Assembly (NCBI RefSeq): GCF_038069655.2
Contig: NZ_CP150951.2
Coordinates: forward strand, 1,824,001-1,888,000
Direction: 5' to 3'
DNA length: 64,000 bases
Source: Yoonia sp. BS5-3
GTDB taxonomy: Bacteria > Pseudomonadota > Alphaproteobacteria > Rhodobacterales > Rhodobacteraceae
Shown here: piece by piece, positions 1 to 9,301 of the stretch
Layout: every line of letters begins with the position of its first letter
How positions within the stretch are numbered: position 1 is the first letter of the stretch
Translations under genes and position numbers: made by a program
Notes under the pieces: model-generated
What the model was told of the DNA's origin: nothing
Database searches by the model: none
Seen by the model: the letters and a program-made list of their open reading frames with translations, nothing else

Positions 1-768
1 GATCATTTCGGCGTATGAGGGGTGATGGTCGCGGATCAGCCCCAAAACCTCACTCATGGTGACCGCAGCACCGATGCGGATATCAGTGTCTGAGACATCG
101 ACCGCCCGCAATTCGCGGCAGCGGCCCAAAAAGGCCACTTTGGGCAAATCCCGCAATTGCTTGGTCACCCAAAGACCCACATCCGTGGCGCCGGCAATCA
201 GCGTGGCGTCTGGGTTGTTCGCATACCAATCGGCCAAGGCATCCAGGCTTTCCGGCGCGAAGGGTTGCGGCGCGACAGGCGGCAAATCATCCTTCATCCA
301 GACCGGCACGGGTACATCCGCTGCCGCTTCGGCGGCGCGCATAATCGGCGCATAGCCGGTGCAACGGCACAGATTGCCTGCCAAAACATCATCGTGATCC
401 GTGCGGCCCTCCAGATGGGCTGCGGCCATCGAGGCGATAAAGCCTGGCGTGCAAAACCCACATTGGGAGCCGTGATGATCAACCATCGCCTGCTGAACAG
501 GGTGCAAGGCGCCATCAGGGCCGGATATCCCCTCGACAGTGCGCACGGTCTTTCCATGCAGTTGGGGCATGAAAAGAATGCAGGCATTAAGCGATTTCGC
601 ACCCGCTTCATCGCCGACAACGACCGTACATGCGCCGCAATCGCCTTCATTACAGCCCTCTTTGGTGCCGCAAAGTCCGCGATCTATCCGTAACCAATCC
701 AGCAAGGTTTGGGTCGGGTCAACCTCTGCCCGCACGGTTTCCCCATTGAGAAGAAACGTGACATCCAT
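1..768 (-). CDS. xdhA: Xanthine dehydrogenase small subunit (XdhA), C-terminus beyond window
   Basis: This is the iron-sulfur/FAD subunit of the molybdenum hydroxylase that oxidises hypoxanthine and xanthine to urate in purine breakdown. The N-terminus reads MDVTFLLNGE. A plant-type ferredoxin cluster follows (CGTKEGCNEGDCGACTV), then the second 2Fe-2S module (CGFCTPGF and LCRCTGY), and the start of the FAD domain (LIAGATDVGLWVTKQ). The frame is open from the start at 768 to the window edge, so about 256 residues are present and the rest of the FAD domain lies outside. xdhB and xdhC would be expected downstream (leftward). Confidence 0.93.
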   Translation of the reverse strand, partial: MDVTFLLNGETVRAEVDPTQTLLDWLRIDRGLCGTKEGCNEGDCGACTVVVGDEAGAKSLNACILFMPQLHGKTVRTVEGISGPDGALHPVQQAMVDHHGSQCGFCTPGFIASMAAAHLEGRTDHDDVLAGNLCRCTGYAPIMRAAEAAADVPVPVWMKDDLPPVAPQPFAPESLDALADWYANNPDATLIAGATDVGLWVTKQLRDLPKVAFLGRCRELRAVDVSDTDIRIGAAVTMSEVLGLIRDHHPSYAEMI

Positions 769-928
769 GATGTAAACCTGCCGCCTTACCAAACGCGATT
801 CCAGGCGCTCAGAGGTCGATGCGGCGTAGACCTCTGCCCGGTTCCAGCGGTCATCAAAACCGGAGAACCTGCACAATGCAAGGGTCTTTGGGTGAAATTC
901 GCTGAATGTTCTTGCGATTGCCCGCAGA

Positions 929-1246
929 TTAGGCGCTTTGGCCATCCGCATCGCAGGGGGTTTCGGGGCGTGTCTCCCAAATCTGGCGTTGCCATGCCAG
1001 CCAGCCCTGTGCTTCTACCAGGGGGGCCGTTTCGATATGGCATGTCCGGACCCGCCCTTTCTTGATCGAACGGACGATCCCGGTGTCTTCGAGAACCTTT
1101 AGATGGCGCATGAAGGTCGGCAGGGCCATCTGATGCGGCTGGTGCAGCTCGGACACGCTGGCAGGGCCAGCAGCAAGACGTTCAATCACCGCCCGGCGGG
1201 TCGGATCTGCCATTGCAGCAAAGAAAGAATCGAGTTTGTTAGTCAT
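929..1246 (-). CDS. ArsR-family winged-helix transcriptional regulator
   Basis: This small (105 aa) DNA-binding protein has the ArsR pattern MADPTRRAVIERLAAGPASVSEL near the N-terminus, followed by a recognition helix (QMALPTFMRHLKVLEDTG) and a wing (VRSIKKGRVRTCHIE). There is no metal-binding CxC motif. It resembles the metal-independent subgroup that often controls an adjacent SRPBCC/AHSA1 gene, but no such partner lies beside it here. The reading frame is open further upstream. MTNKLDSFF at 1246 is chosen as start because it matches the usual N-terminus of the family. Target unknown. Confidence 0.85.
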   Translation of the reverse strand: MTNKLDSFFAAMADPTRRAVIERLAAGPASVSELHQPHQMALPTFMRHLKVLEDTGIVRSIKKGRVRTCHIETAPLVEAQGWLAWQRQIWETRPETPCDADGQSA

Positions 1247-1335
1247 GCCGCTAACGATTGGGGGCATCACGGCGATAGTCAACATCGCCGATGACAGGCG
1301 GGCCATCCACCGCTACGGGGTTGGCGTTGCATGGG

Positions 1336-2268
1336 TCAATGGCCTGAAATCAGCGCGTCTTTCATCCTGGGCACCCATGTTTGGGTGGTTTTATCGAGAA
1401 TGGCAAAATTGCCTGCCAGGCCCCAATGGCACCAGCCGATCCCGTGGGCATCGGCCTCTTCGCGGACGGCCTTTGTCCAGCGGGCGCGCTGGCTTGGGTC
1501 GGTTGGGGTGGTCACACCAAATTCGCCCAGCAACACCGGCGCATCATAGCTGCCCGCCAAGGCCATATCGCGGCGCAAGATCTCTCGGTCATCCTTGTCG
1601 CCCCATCTTCCGGGTGGGGGCGGTGCGTCCATCCAAGGGGCCATTTGATGGGTGAATTCCCATGGCACATAATAGTGGAACGACAAGGCCGTGCGCGCAT
1701 CGGGCTGGTGAAGATCAGCCAAGGCCTCAACGCTTGCCCAATCGCCACCTTCGATAATCACCCAGCGGTCCGGGTTTGATGCTCGTATGGTCGGTAGGAC
1801 AGCCTCAAACAGGCGCATTGCCTCGTCCGTGGCCAACGCCTCGCTTGGTTCGTTCAGCAGTTCAAAGATCAAGCGGTCATCATAACCAGCATAATGGGTG
1901 GCAAGCTCCGTCCAGATGGCCGCAAACTTTTCGGCCTGCCCCGGCGGGTCGCGCATCAGCGCCTCAAAGTGATGCAGGTCAAGGATAACACTCAGGTCTT
2001 CGGCGGCTGCCCAGCTGATCACCTCATCAACACGGGCCAATATCTGCGGGGACAATGCCCCATCCCAATGGGCGTTGAACCGGACCGGCAGGCGGATCGT
2101 ATTAAAGCCCTGATCAGCGATCCAAGCAATGTCGCCTCGTTCAATCCGGTAACCCCAATCGCCTTCGCGTGGGGCCTCAAGCGCCTGATCCAGGTTGACG
2201 CAGCGCTGCACCGGAAAGGGTTGCGCCCAGGCCGGCGCGACCAAAAGACAAAGGAAAATCGCACGCAT
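1336..2268 (-). CDS. Secreted glycoside hydrolase family 5 (cellulase-like)
   Basis: This is a probable periplasmic or exported beta-glycanase of about 310 aa. A signal peptide (MRAIFLCLLVAPAWAQP) precedes a TIM barrel with the GH5 landmarks: GFNTIRLPVRF (conserved Arg), LDLHHF, LLNEPSEA (acid/base Glu), SFHYYVPWEF and LLGEFG (nucleophile Glu), then HWGLAGNF. All catalytic residues are present. An open frame extends 12 codons further upstream to 2304, but the start at 2268 puts the signal peptide at the N-terminus. It is transcribed divergently from dnaE. The substrate cannot be read from the sequence; beta-1,4-glucan or mannan are family-typical. Confidence 0.87.
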   Translation of the reverse strand: MRAIFLCLLVAPAWAQPFPVQRCVNLDQALEAPREGDWGYRIERGDIAWIADQGFNTIRLPVRFNAHWDGALSPQILARVDEVISWAAAEDLSVILDLHHFEALMRDPPGQAEKFAAIWTELATHYAGYDDRLIFELLNEPSEALATDEAMRLFEAVLPTIRASNPDRWVIIEGGDWASVEALADLHQPDARTALSFHYYVPWEFTHQMAPWMDAPPPPGRWGDKDDREILRRDMALAGSYDAPVLLGEFGVTTPTDPSQRARWTKAVREEADAHGIGWCHWGLAGNFAILDKTTQTWVPRMKDALISGH

Positions 2269-2339
2269 ATGCGGCAGCCTAAGCGCTGATCCACCTTTTG
2301 TCATCTTGCGGCTGACGGCCCATCAGCTAGGGTTCGGCC

Positions 2340-5300
2340 ATGGCTTCTGATCCCCGATTCATTCACCTGCGCGTCCATACCGAATATTCCCTGTTAGAGG
2401 GGGCGGTGCCGGTCAAAAAACTGCCCGGACTGGCCGCTGGCATGGACATGCCCGCAGTCGCCGTGACCGATAGCAACAACATGTTTTGCGCTTTGGAATT
2501 TTCCGAAGGGGCTAAGGGGGCGGGTATCCAGCCGATCATCGGCTGTCAGGTCGATGTGGGCTATGCCACGGTTGAACAGGGCAAACGTCCCGAAGATCCC
2601 GCGCCTATCGTGCTGCTGGCCCAAAACGAGACCGGGTATGAAAACCTGATGAAGCTGAACTCTTGCGCCTATCTCGATGCCGAGGGTCAGCTGCCGCAGG
2701 TGACGGTGGATGAGCTGGGCCAGTATAGCGCGGGGCTGATTTGCCTGTCGGGCGGGCCAGATGGCCCGATTGGTCGCCTGCTGCGGCAAGGCCAACGCCC
2801 CAAGGCCGACGCGCTGATGGACCGGCTCGCGGCGATCTATCCGGAGCGGCTGTATGTAGAATTACAGCGCCATCCGGGTGATGGCGGCCTGCCCGAAGCC
2901 GAACAACTATCCGAGCGCGGCCATATCGAATTGGCCTATGCCAAGGGGTTGCCGCTGGTCGCCACAAATGACGCCTATTTCCCCAAGACCGAACTCTATG
3001 AGGCCCATGATGCCCTGATCTGTATCGCCGAGGGCGCCTATGTCGATCAGCAAGAGCCCCGCCGCCGTCTGACCCCGCAGCATTATTTCAAATCGCCGCA
3101 AGAGATGGTGACCCTCTTCGCGGATCTGCCTGAGGCCATCGAAAACACCGTAGAAATCGCAAAACGCTGTGCCTTCAAGGCTTACAAGCGCGACCCGATC
3201 CTGCCGAAATTTGCCGATGACGAGGTGGCCGAACTGCGCCGTCAGGCCGAAGAGGGGCTCAAGGCGCGATTGGCCGTCATCCCGCATGCGGCAGAGGTGG
3301 CCGAATACGAAAAGCGGCTGGAATTTGAGTTAGGGATTATCGAAGGCATGGGCTTTCCCGGCTATTTCCTGATCGTTGCCGACTTCATCAAATGGGCCAA
3401 GGAGCATGGCATCCCGGTAGGGCCTGGCCGGGGGTCTGGTGCGGGCTCGCTTGTGGCCTATGCCTTGCTGATCACCGACCTTGATCCGCTCCGCTATAGC
3501 CTGCTGTTCGAACGGTTCCTGAACCCCGAACGCGTCTCGATGCCCGATTTCGACATCGATTTCTGCATGGACCGCCGCGAAGAGGTGATCCGCTATGTGC
3601 AGGAAAAATACGGGCGTGATAAGGTCGGACAGATCATCACCTTTGGTGCGCTTTTGTCCAAGGCGGCGGTGCGCGATGTAGGCAGGGTTTTGCAGATGCC
3701 TTACGGGCAGGTGGACCGGCTGTCCAAGATGATCCCTGTCGAAGGGGTCAAACCTGTCAGCATCGAAAAGGCGCTCGCCGATGAGCCGCGCTTGCGCGAA
3801 GAGGCGCAGGCCGAAGAGGTTGTTGACCGGCTGCTAACCTATGCCCAGCAGGTCGAAGGACTGCTGCGTAATGCCTCGACCCACGCCGCTGGTGTCGTGA
3901 TCGGGGATCGCCCGCTGGACGCGCTTGTGCCGCTTTATCAAGATCCACGATCCGACATGCCTGCGACCCAGTTTAACATGAAATGGGTGGAACAGGCGGG
4001 GCTGGTGAAATTCGACTTTCTGGGCCTGAAAACCCTGACGGTGATCCAGAACGCCGTGAACCTGATCCAAAAGGCGGGGCGACCATTGAATATGGCGGCC
4101 GATGGCACCCAGCTTTATGAAGCGCCTGCGGGGTTTGAATACGATATCGGGGCGATCCCGCTGGATGATGAACGCTCTTACGCGCTTTATTCCAGCGCCA
4201 AAACGGTCGCCGTGTTCCAGGTGGAAAGCTCGGGCATGATGGATGCGCTCAAGCGCATGAAGCCAACCTGTATCGAGGATATCGTGGCGCTGGTGGCGCT
4301 TTACCGTCCCGGCCCGATGGAGAATATCCCCACCTATTGCGAGGTGAAGAACGGCCAGAAAGAACTGGAGTCGATCCACCCGTCCATCGATTACATCCTC
4401 GAAGAAACCCAAGGCATCATCGTCTATCAGGAACAGGTGATGCAGATCGCGCAGGTCATGGCTGGCTACAGCCTGGGCGGTGCAGACCTGCTGCGCCGGG
4501 CGATGGGTAAAAAGATCAAAGAGGCGATGGATGCTGAGCGCCCCAAATTCGAAGAAGGGGCTAAGAAAAACGGGGTGGACGCCAAGAAGGCGCGTGAGGT
4601 CTTTGACCTGCTCGAGAAATTCGCCAACTACGGCTTTAACAAATCCCACGCAGCGGCTTACGCGGTTGTCAGTTACCAGACCGCCTGGCTGAAAGCGAAC
4701 CATCCGGTGGAGTTCATGGCAGGCGTGATGAACTGCGATATCCATTTGACCGACAAACTGGGGGTCTATTTTCAAGAGGTCAAAAAGGGACTGGGGCTGG
4801 ACTACACTCCGCCTTGCGTAAACCGCTCGATGGCGACCTTCGACGTGCATGAAGGCAAACTGGTCTATGCGCTGGGTGCTTTGAAAAACGTCGGTGTCGA
4901 AGCGATGAAACTGATCGTTGAGGCGCGTGATGCAGGCAAGCCCTTTGTAAACCTCTTCGATTTTGCGCGCCGGGTGGATCTGAAACGCGTGGGTAAACGT
5001 CCGCTTGAGATGCTGGCGCGGGCCGGGGCGTTTGATGTGCTCGATCCGAACCGGCGGCGTGTGTTTAATAGTTTGGATTCACTTGGTGCTTATTCTGGTG
5101 CGATCCATGATCAGAAGGCGTCAAACCAGGTGTCGCTTTTTGGTGAAGCGGGTGAGGATCTGCCCGAGCCGCGTCTGGCGGCGGGTGATGACTGGCTGCC
5201 AGCCGAGCGTTTGGCCGAAGAGTTCAAAGCCATCGGTTTCTACCTGTCGGGCCATCCGCTGGATGATTACATGGGCCCGCTGAAACGTCAGAAGGTGATG

Positions 5301-5843
5301 ACGCTGGACGACGTGATGGCCCGGGCCGAAAGGGGTGCCGCGATCGTCAAAATGGCAGGTACTGTTTCAGGGCGGCAAGAACGGAAATCGGCGCGGGGCA
5401 ATCGCTTTGCCTTCGTTCAACTGTCTGATCCTACAGGACAATATGAAGTCACCATGTTCTCAGATACGCTTGAAGCTTCGCGCGATTTTCTGGAAACCGG
5501 TGCGCAGGTTGTCTTGCAATGCGAGGCGACGATGGAGGCTGATCAGCTGAAACTTCTGGGCCGTTCGGTCTCGCCCATTGATGCGGTTGTGGCCGATGTT
5601 GGCGGCGCAGGCTTGCGGGTCTTTATTGACGGGCCAGAGGCGATTGGGTCGGTTGCATCTGTCCTGAACAATGCGATGCAAGATGGTGTTCGGGCCAGCA
5701 AGGGGCCGATTTATTTCTGCCTGATGGGCGATGATTTGCCCGGCGAGGTCGAGCTGGATCTGGGCCAGGAATTCCCGGTGAACCCGCAGATCAAGGGCGC
5801 GTTGCGCAGCCTGGGTGGCGTGATCGAGGTCGAAGACGCTTGA
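2340..5843 (+). CDS. dnaE: DNA polymerase III subunit alpha
   Basis: This is the replicative polymerase, 1167 aa, the usual length for DnaE. It begins with the PHP domain (HLRVHTEYSLLEGAVP). The polymerase core has the catalytic aspartates in PDFDIDFCMDRR and the palm motif GPGRGSGAGSLVAY; the tau/beta-binding and OB-fold regions lie at the C-terminus (GTVSGRQERKSARGNRFAFVQ). The start is the ATG at 2340. The gene stands alone and is divergent from the GH5 gene. No truncation or frameshift is seen. Confidence 0.97.
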   Translation: MASDPRFIHLRVHTEYSLLEGAVPVKKLPGLAAGMDMPAVAVTDSNNMFCALEFSEGAKGAGIQPIIGCQVDVGYATVEQGKRPEDPAPIVLLAQNETGYENLMKLNSCAYLDAEGQLPQVTVDELGQYSAGLICLSGGPDGPIGRLLRQGQRPKADALMDRLAAIYPERLYVELQRHPGDGGLPEAEQLSERGHIELAYAKGLPLVATNDAYFPKTELYEAHDALICIAEGAYVDQQEPRRRLTPQHYFKSPQEMVTLFADLPEAIENTVEIAKRCAFKAYKRDPILPKFADDEVAELRRQAEEGLKARLAVIPHAAEVAEYEKRLEFELGIIEGMGFPGYFLIVADFIKWAKEHGIPVGPGRGSGAGSLVAYALLITDLDPLRYSLLFERFLNPERVSMPDFDIDFCMDRREEVIRYVQEKYGRDKVGQIITFGALLSKAAVRDVGRVLQMPYGQVDRLSKMIPVEGVKPVSIEKALADEPRLREEAQAEEVVDRLLTYAQQVEGLLRNASTHAAGVVIGDRPLDALVPLYQDPRSDMPATQFNMKWVEQAGLVKFDFLGLKTLTVIQNAVNLIQKAGRPLNMAADGTQLYEAPAGFEYDIGAIPLDDERSYALYSSAKTVAVFQVESSGMMDALKRMKPTCIEDIVALVALYRPGPMENIPTYCEVKNGQKELESIHPSIDYILEETQGIIVYQEQVMQIAQVMAGYSLGGADLLRRAMGKKIKEAMDAERPKFEEGAKKNGVDAKKAREVFDLLEKFANYGFNKSHAAAYAVVSYQTAWLKANHPVEFMAGVMNCDIHLTDKLGVYFQEVKKGLGLDYTPPCVNRSMATFDVHEGKLVYALGALKNVGVEAMKLIVEARDAGKPFVNLFDFARRVDLKRVGKRPLEMLARAGAFDVLDPNRRRVFNSLDSLGAYSGAIHDQKASNQVSLFGEAGEDLPEPRLAAGDDWLPAERLAEEFKAIGFYLSGHPLDDYMGPLKRQKVMTLDDVMARAERGAAIVKMAGTVSGRQERKSARGNRFAFVQLSDPTGQYEVTMFSDTLEASRDFLETGAQVVLQCEATMEADQLKLLGRSVSPIDAVVADVGGAGLRVFIDGPEAIGSVASVLNNAMQDGVRASKGPIYFCLMGDDLPGEVELDLGQEFPVNPQIKGALRSLGGVIEVEDA

Positions 5844-5862
5844 TACAGATTGCGTACAGAAG

Positions 5863-5885
5863 CTGTACATACAGCGTATGTACAG
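5863..5885. promoter_or_regulatory. Perfect 10-bp inverted repeat downstream of dnaE
   Basis: CTGTACATAC at 5863-5872 and its exact reverse complement GTATGTACAG at 5876-5885 are separated by AGC. There is no T-run after either arm, so it is not a classic intrinsic terminator. It lies between the convergent dnaE and AraC genes, about 18 bp after the dnaE stop codon. It could be a protein-binding dyad or an RNA hairpin; the sequence does not decide which. Confidence 0.5.
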
Positions 5886-5975
5886 CCGTGCTTTCGTGAC
5901 ATGAAAAACCGGTGGGGGTCCGTCACGCGATTTGCATGACCATCTAAATCGAAGCTGGCTTCGGATGAGCTTGAT

Positions 5976-6833
5976 CTACACCAGTGGAAGCCGAATTTCT
6001 GTTCTCAGGTCGATTGATGGCGTCGTTTTTGGATCATCGATATACACCTCGAGCGCGGGTGCGTGTCGCGGTTCTAATCCTGATCCTGGCAGCCAATGAC
6101 CATACAACCATTCATATGCCGCCTTTAACGTTGGATACGGTCCTTTGTGTTCCAGAACGGCGTATTTGCCGCCAACAACATCGAAGTATTCAAGACCGTT
6201 GAGCTGATCTGGAAAGCCAGGTAGCGTGGAGATAGCAACATGAGATCGAAGCTCTGACTCTGGTCTGGCTTCGGGCGGGTCGTGGTAGATGACGAATAGC
6301 TCACCCACGTTATCCATGAGAGAATTGGCCATCAGCGCGCCGCCAAGTGTTTTGAACGCGCCGCCGATTTTTCGGTAGGGACCTATATGTGGAACCCCCG
6401 CTGCTTGAACGCCCTTAAGGTCTTTCACAGTGATCGGATATATGTCGTCTCCTATGGGGTTAACTTTCAAAAAGTTATTGATTTGAGTGCCTTGTGCGCG
6501 AAATTCGTTTGGTGAAACACCATGCGCAAGTTTGAAGGCGCGGGAAAAGCTCGCCAGATTTTTATAACCAACCTGCTCTGCGACCGTCCGGACAGGCGCA
6601 TCCCCCTCAACCAATGCATTTGCTGCCTTGAGCAACCGCAGCCTTCGCACGGCATTTGACAATGTTTCATCCGTCATTGCACGAAAGACGCGATGCCAAT
6701 GATACCGGGACATGCAGGCGATGTCGGAGAGCCTGTCGAGGCTCAGCTCCTCATCCAGATTCTCGTAGATGTAGCAAAGGACGCGATTGAGCCTTTCTTC
6801 GTACCTTACAAACGGACGGTCATGCGCTGCCAT
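5976..6833 (-). CDS. AraC-family regulator with C-terminal GyrI-like effector domain
   Basis: This 285-aa protein has two AraC helix-turn-helix units at the N-terminus (residues about 12-110: LSLDRLSDIACMSRYHWHRVF and VRTVAEQVGYKNLASFSRAF, then GVSPNEFR). A GyrI/Rob/BmrR-type small-molecule-binding domain follows (about 120-285: VPHIGPYRKIGGAF, YAVLEHKGPYPTLKAAYEWL, and the terminal acidic block IDLRTEIRLPL). This order is that of Rob/SoxS-like multidrug-sensing regulators, and the effector domain usually binds amphipathic cations. No efflux gene is adjacent, so its targets are probably elsewhere. Confidence 0.88.
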   Translation of the reverse strand: MAAHDRPFVRYEERLNRVLCYIYENLDEELSLDRLSDIACMSRYHWHRVFRAMTDETLSNAVRRLRLLKAANALVEGDAPVRTVAEQVGYKNLASFSRAFKLAHGVSPNEFRAQGTQINNFLKVNPIGDDIYPITVKDLKGVQAAGVPHIGPYRKIGGAFKTLGGALMANSLMDNVGELFVIYHDPPEARPESELRSHVAISTLPGFPDQLNGLEYFDVVGGKYAVLEHKGPYPTLKAAYEWLYGHWLPGSGLEPRHAPALEVYIDDPKTTPSIDLRTEIRLPLV

Positions 6834-7033
6834 CTGACTAACTCCTGCATTGGTTGGGAAAAACCTATGTTAGGTCGCGTATGCTTGTATTGCTGAATTT
6901 GCTTTGGCTGCAATTTTGAAGCTGCTGTCCGCGATATCGTCGAATTTCGGGAAACGGATTCATCTATTGGTTGATCATTGATCCTGCATTTGATCTTAGG
7001 CATGCGGGGGTTGGAAAACGGAGTGATTTTGTA

Positions 7034-7531
7034 ATGAAGAAGCTGACAATGATTGCAGCGGCGCTTTTGGTAACGGGGTGTACCAGCCCGATTGAGATTA
7101 CGGGTGAAGACGTGACAGCCCGTATTCGAGATGGTGTCAATCGGGACCGTCTGACAAGTTATCGGCCTATGGAAGTGCGCAGTTTTGTCACGCAAAATGG
7201 CCAACAGATTGAGCTTGCCGGTTTGCCATGTGAGCTGACATCAGACGAAATCACGGCAAATATTGTCACACCAGCGCGCGTGAACCTGCCCCGTTTTGTC
7301 CAATCGGGAGAGTATGAAGACCGGGGGCGTCCGGGCCAAATGCAGATCCGCTGCGAAGGCGGTGGCTATGAGGGGGCCGAGACGATATTTGCCCAAGACA
7401 AGCAAGTCGGTACCGCGACAAATGCGGGTATCGGCGGCGCGATCCTGACCACCGTTGTGACGGCCGCAATCGCCAGCAGCACCCCGTGGCAATATCCACC
7501 GGCAACCCGCGTTCCTGTGCGGGCTGAATAA
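7034..7531 (+). CDS. Putative lipoprotein, unknown function
   Basis: A 165-aa protein whose start at 7034 gives a typical lipoprotein signal (MKKLTMIAAALLVTGCTSP) with the lipidated Cys in the lipobox VTGC. The mature part has three further cysteines and a Gly/Ala-rich hydrophobic segment near the C-terminus (TNAGIGGAILTTVVTAAIAS) that could associate with the membrane. No domain is recognised. An in-frame ATG at 6971 lies upstream but would bury the lipoprotein signal, so it is rejected. Confidence 0.75.
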   Translation: MKKLTMIAAALLVTGCTSPIEITGEDVTARIRDGVNRDRLTSYRPMEVRSFVTQNGQQIELAGLPCELTSDEITANIVTPARVNLPRFVQSGEYEDRGRPGQMQIRCEGGGYEGAETIFAQDKQVGTATNAGIGGAILTTVVTAAIASSTPWQYPPATRVPVRAE

Positions 7532-7578
7532 GGGGCAATTGTGATGCGTAGGATGGGTAGAAACCCATCTTGCCTACA

Positions 7579-7675
7579 GCATTCCGCCTTTAACCTGAGA
7601 CATCGCGCATCACTTTTCGCGTTCGACCGCGAGGGAGAGGCAGCGAATAAGCGCTTCAGGTTTAAGGCGGAATGC
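7579..7675. repeat. 20-bp inverted repeat with 57-bp interior
   Basis: GCATTCCGCCTTTAACCTGA (7579-7598) is the reverse complement of 7656-7675 with a single mismatch. The pair sits between the convergent lipoprotein and slyX genes. It could be a small non-autonomous palindromic repeat (MITE/REP-like) or a bidirectional transcript-end structure. No poly-T tract follows. Confidence 0.55.
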
Positions 7676-7682
7676 TTTAGCA

Positions 7683-7886
7683 TCACCAATGCGGCGGCTT
7701 TTGATCGGCCAGCGGGACCGTTCCGCCTGCATCAATTTCGCGCGTGGCTTCCCGCTCCATCAACATAGCGAGACGGCGCTTTGCCAGCGTCAATTCCGTC
7801 TCTTGCCGGGCGACGATGTCGGACAGCTCTTCCACCGTGCGGGTCAGATGTGCGATTTGTTCTTCTAGATGGGTGATATCGGCCAT
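7683..7886 (-). CDS. slyX: SlyX family protein
   Basis: A 67-aa coiled-coil protein with heptad-like hydrophobic spacing (ITHLEEQIAHLTRTVEELSDIVARQETELTLAKRRLAMLMER) and a C-terminus ending in PPHW, as in SlyX proteins. The biochemical role of SlyX is not established. It lies 9 bp downstream of phhA on the same strand and is probably cotranscribed with it. Confidence 0.85.
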   Translation of the reverse strand: MADITHLEEQIAHLTRTVEELSDIVARQETELTLAKRRLAMLMEREATREIDAGGTVPLADQKPPHW

Positions 7887-7895
7887 AGCGGCCTT

Positions 7896-8687
7896 TTAGC
7901 TGGCTTCCTTTGCCTCGAAAAGGGGCGGCAGGTCACCGAGGGCCTTTACGTCGTCTATCAGCCTGCCAAAATCGGCATCGAGCGCAGCCGAGAGCTGGTC
8001 GAAACTGTCGATGACAAAATAAACCGGTTGCACGATATCGATCCGGTAGGGCGTGCGGAACATCGTCAGCAGATCAAAGGGCTGCATCTTTGCGTCCTGT
8101 GACATTGCATGCGCCGCCTCTGCCGGGGACGAAACGATCCCCGCCCCATAGGCCCGCAGCCCGTCCTTGGTCTGGATCATCCCGAATTCGACGGTGAACC
8201 AAAAGAGCCGGAACATGTGCCAGCTATATCCCTTGCCCAGCTCTTTGGCTTTTTTGCCAAAGCCTTCGATGAAATCGGCATAGGCATCATTGGTCAGCAT
8301 CGGGCAATGGCCGAAGACTTCGTGAAAGAGGTCCGGTTCTTCGATATAGTCCATATGCTCGCGCCGTCGCAGGAAGGTGGCCACGGGAAATTTGCGCTGG
8401 CTCAGCAGGTCGTAGAACTGCGACGGCGGGATGATCGCGGGCACCCCTTCGGCCCCGGCCCCCGTCAGCGCGTGTAGCTTTGCGTCGATGTCTTTGACCT
8501 GCGGGGTCTTCGCGGGCCCCAGCCCCAGCTTTTCGACCCCGTCTAGATATTCTGGCGCGACTTTGCCCGGCAGGAAGGCCATTTGCCGGGCGAAAAGCTC
8601 GCCCCAGACGGCATCATCGTCGGTGGAATAGGGGTAGTAGCCTTCGGCGTCGGGCTGCAGGGACGTGTAGCTGGTGTCTTTGGGCAT
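7896..8687 (-). CDS. phhA: Phenylalanine-4-hydroxylase
   Basis: A non-haem iron, pterin-dependent monooxygenase converting L-Phe to L-Tyr. The Fe(II) ligands are visible: HEVFGH (two His) and the Glu in FTVEFGMI. The bacterial single-domain form is expected at about 260-270 aa and this one is 263 aa. The start at 8687 is chosen because a strong ribosome site AAGGAG lies 7 bp upstream; the open frame from 8705 lacks one. It is divergent from an Lrp-family regulator, the usual arrangement for control of aromatic amino-acid catabolism. Confidence 0.95.
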   Translation of the reverse strand: MPKDTSYTSLQPDAEGYYPYSTDDDAVWGELFARQMAFLPGKVAPEYLDGVEKLGLGPAKTPQVKDIDAKLHALTGAGAEGVPAIIPPSQFYDLLSQRKFPVATFLRRREHMDYIEEPDLFHEVFGHCPMLTNDAYADFIEGFGKKAKELGKGYSWHMFRLFWFTVEFGMIQTKDGLRAYGAGIVSSPAEAAHAMSQDAKMQPFDLLTMFRTPYRIDIVQPVYFVIDSFDQLSAALDADFGRLIDDVKALGDLPPLFEAKEAS

Positions 8688-8791
8688 GGCGCGGCTCCTT
8701 TTCACCAGTTTCGCCCCGTATTGGGTAAATTTTTGTTCATTTTATACGACGTTTTGAGTATTTTTGGAAAAAAGAAATTGGATTCTCTGGA

Positions 8792-9253
8792 ATGCTGGAA
8801 TTTTCTGATCAAGAGCGGGCATTGCTGCGTGTGCTGCAGGGGGATGCGGGTTTGTCCTTGGCGGAACTGGCTGAGGCGGCGGGCATGGCGAGTTCGACCG
8901 TTTGGCGTAAGGTGCAGGAATTTGAAAAGCTGGGGCTGATCCGGGGCAGGGTGGCCTTGCTGGACCCGGCCAAGGCGGATGCGCGCCTTTGTGTCTTTGC
9001 CACCGTGCGCCTGTCTGATCATGCCGAAGAGGCGATTGCAGGGTTTTCGGCTGTCATTGCCGCCCATCCTGAGATTATGGAAGCCCATGCCATTTCGGGC
9101 AGTGCCGATTACATCCTGAAAATCCGCTGCGCCGACGTGGAAAGCTATGAACGTTTCATGACCCAGAGCTTGCTGCGCTCGCCGCTTGTGAAATCGGTTG
9201 TGTCCTCATTCAGTCTGAAAGAGCTGAAATACACGACTGCATTGCCCCTGTGA
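8792..9253 (+). CDS. Lrp/AsnC-family transcriptional regulator
   Basis: A 153-aa regulator: N-terminal AsnC-type HTH (LSLAELAEAAGMASSTVWRKVQEFEKLGLI) and C-terminal RAM ligand-binding domain (ILKIRCADVESYERFM). It is transcribed away from phhA. The 104-bp A+T-rich gap between the two starts is the likely shared control region. By context it probably senses an aromatic amino acid and regulates phhA (inference). Confidence 0.9.
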   Translation: MLEFSDQERALLRVLQGDAGLSLAELAEAAGMASSTVWRKVQEFEKLGLIRGRVALLDPAKADARLCVFATVRLSDHAEEAIAGFSAVIAAHPEIMEAHAISGSADYILKIRCADVESYERFMTQSLLRSPLVKSVVSSFSLKELKYTTALPL

Positions 9254-9301
9254 CATTGCCGGGTTAAACGGCCAGCGGAATCCAAACACAGGACCAGTCA
9301 G

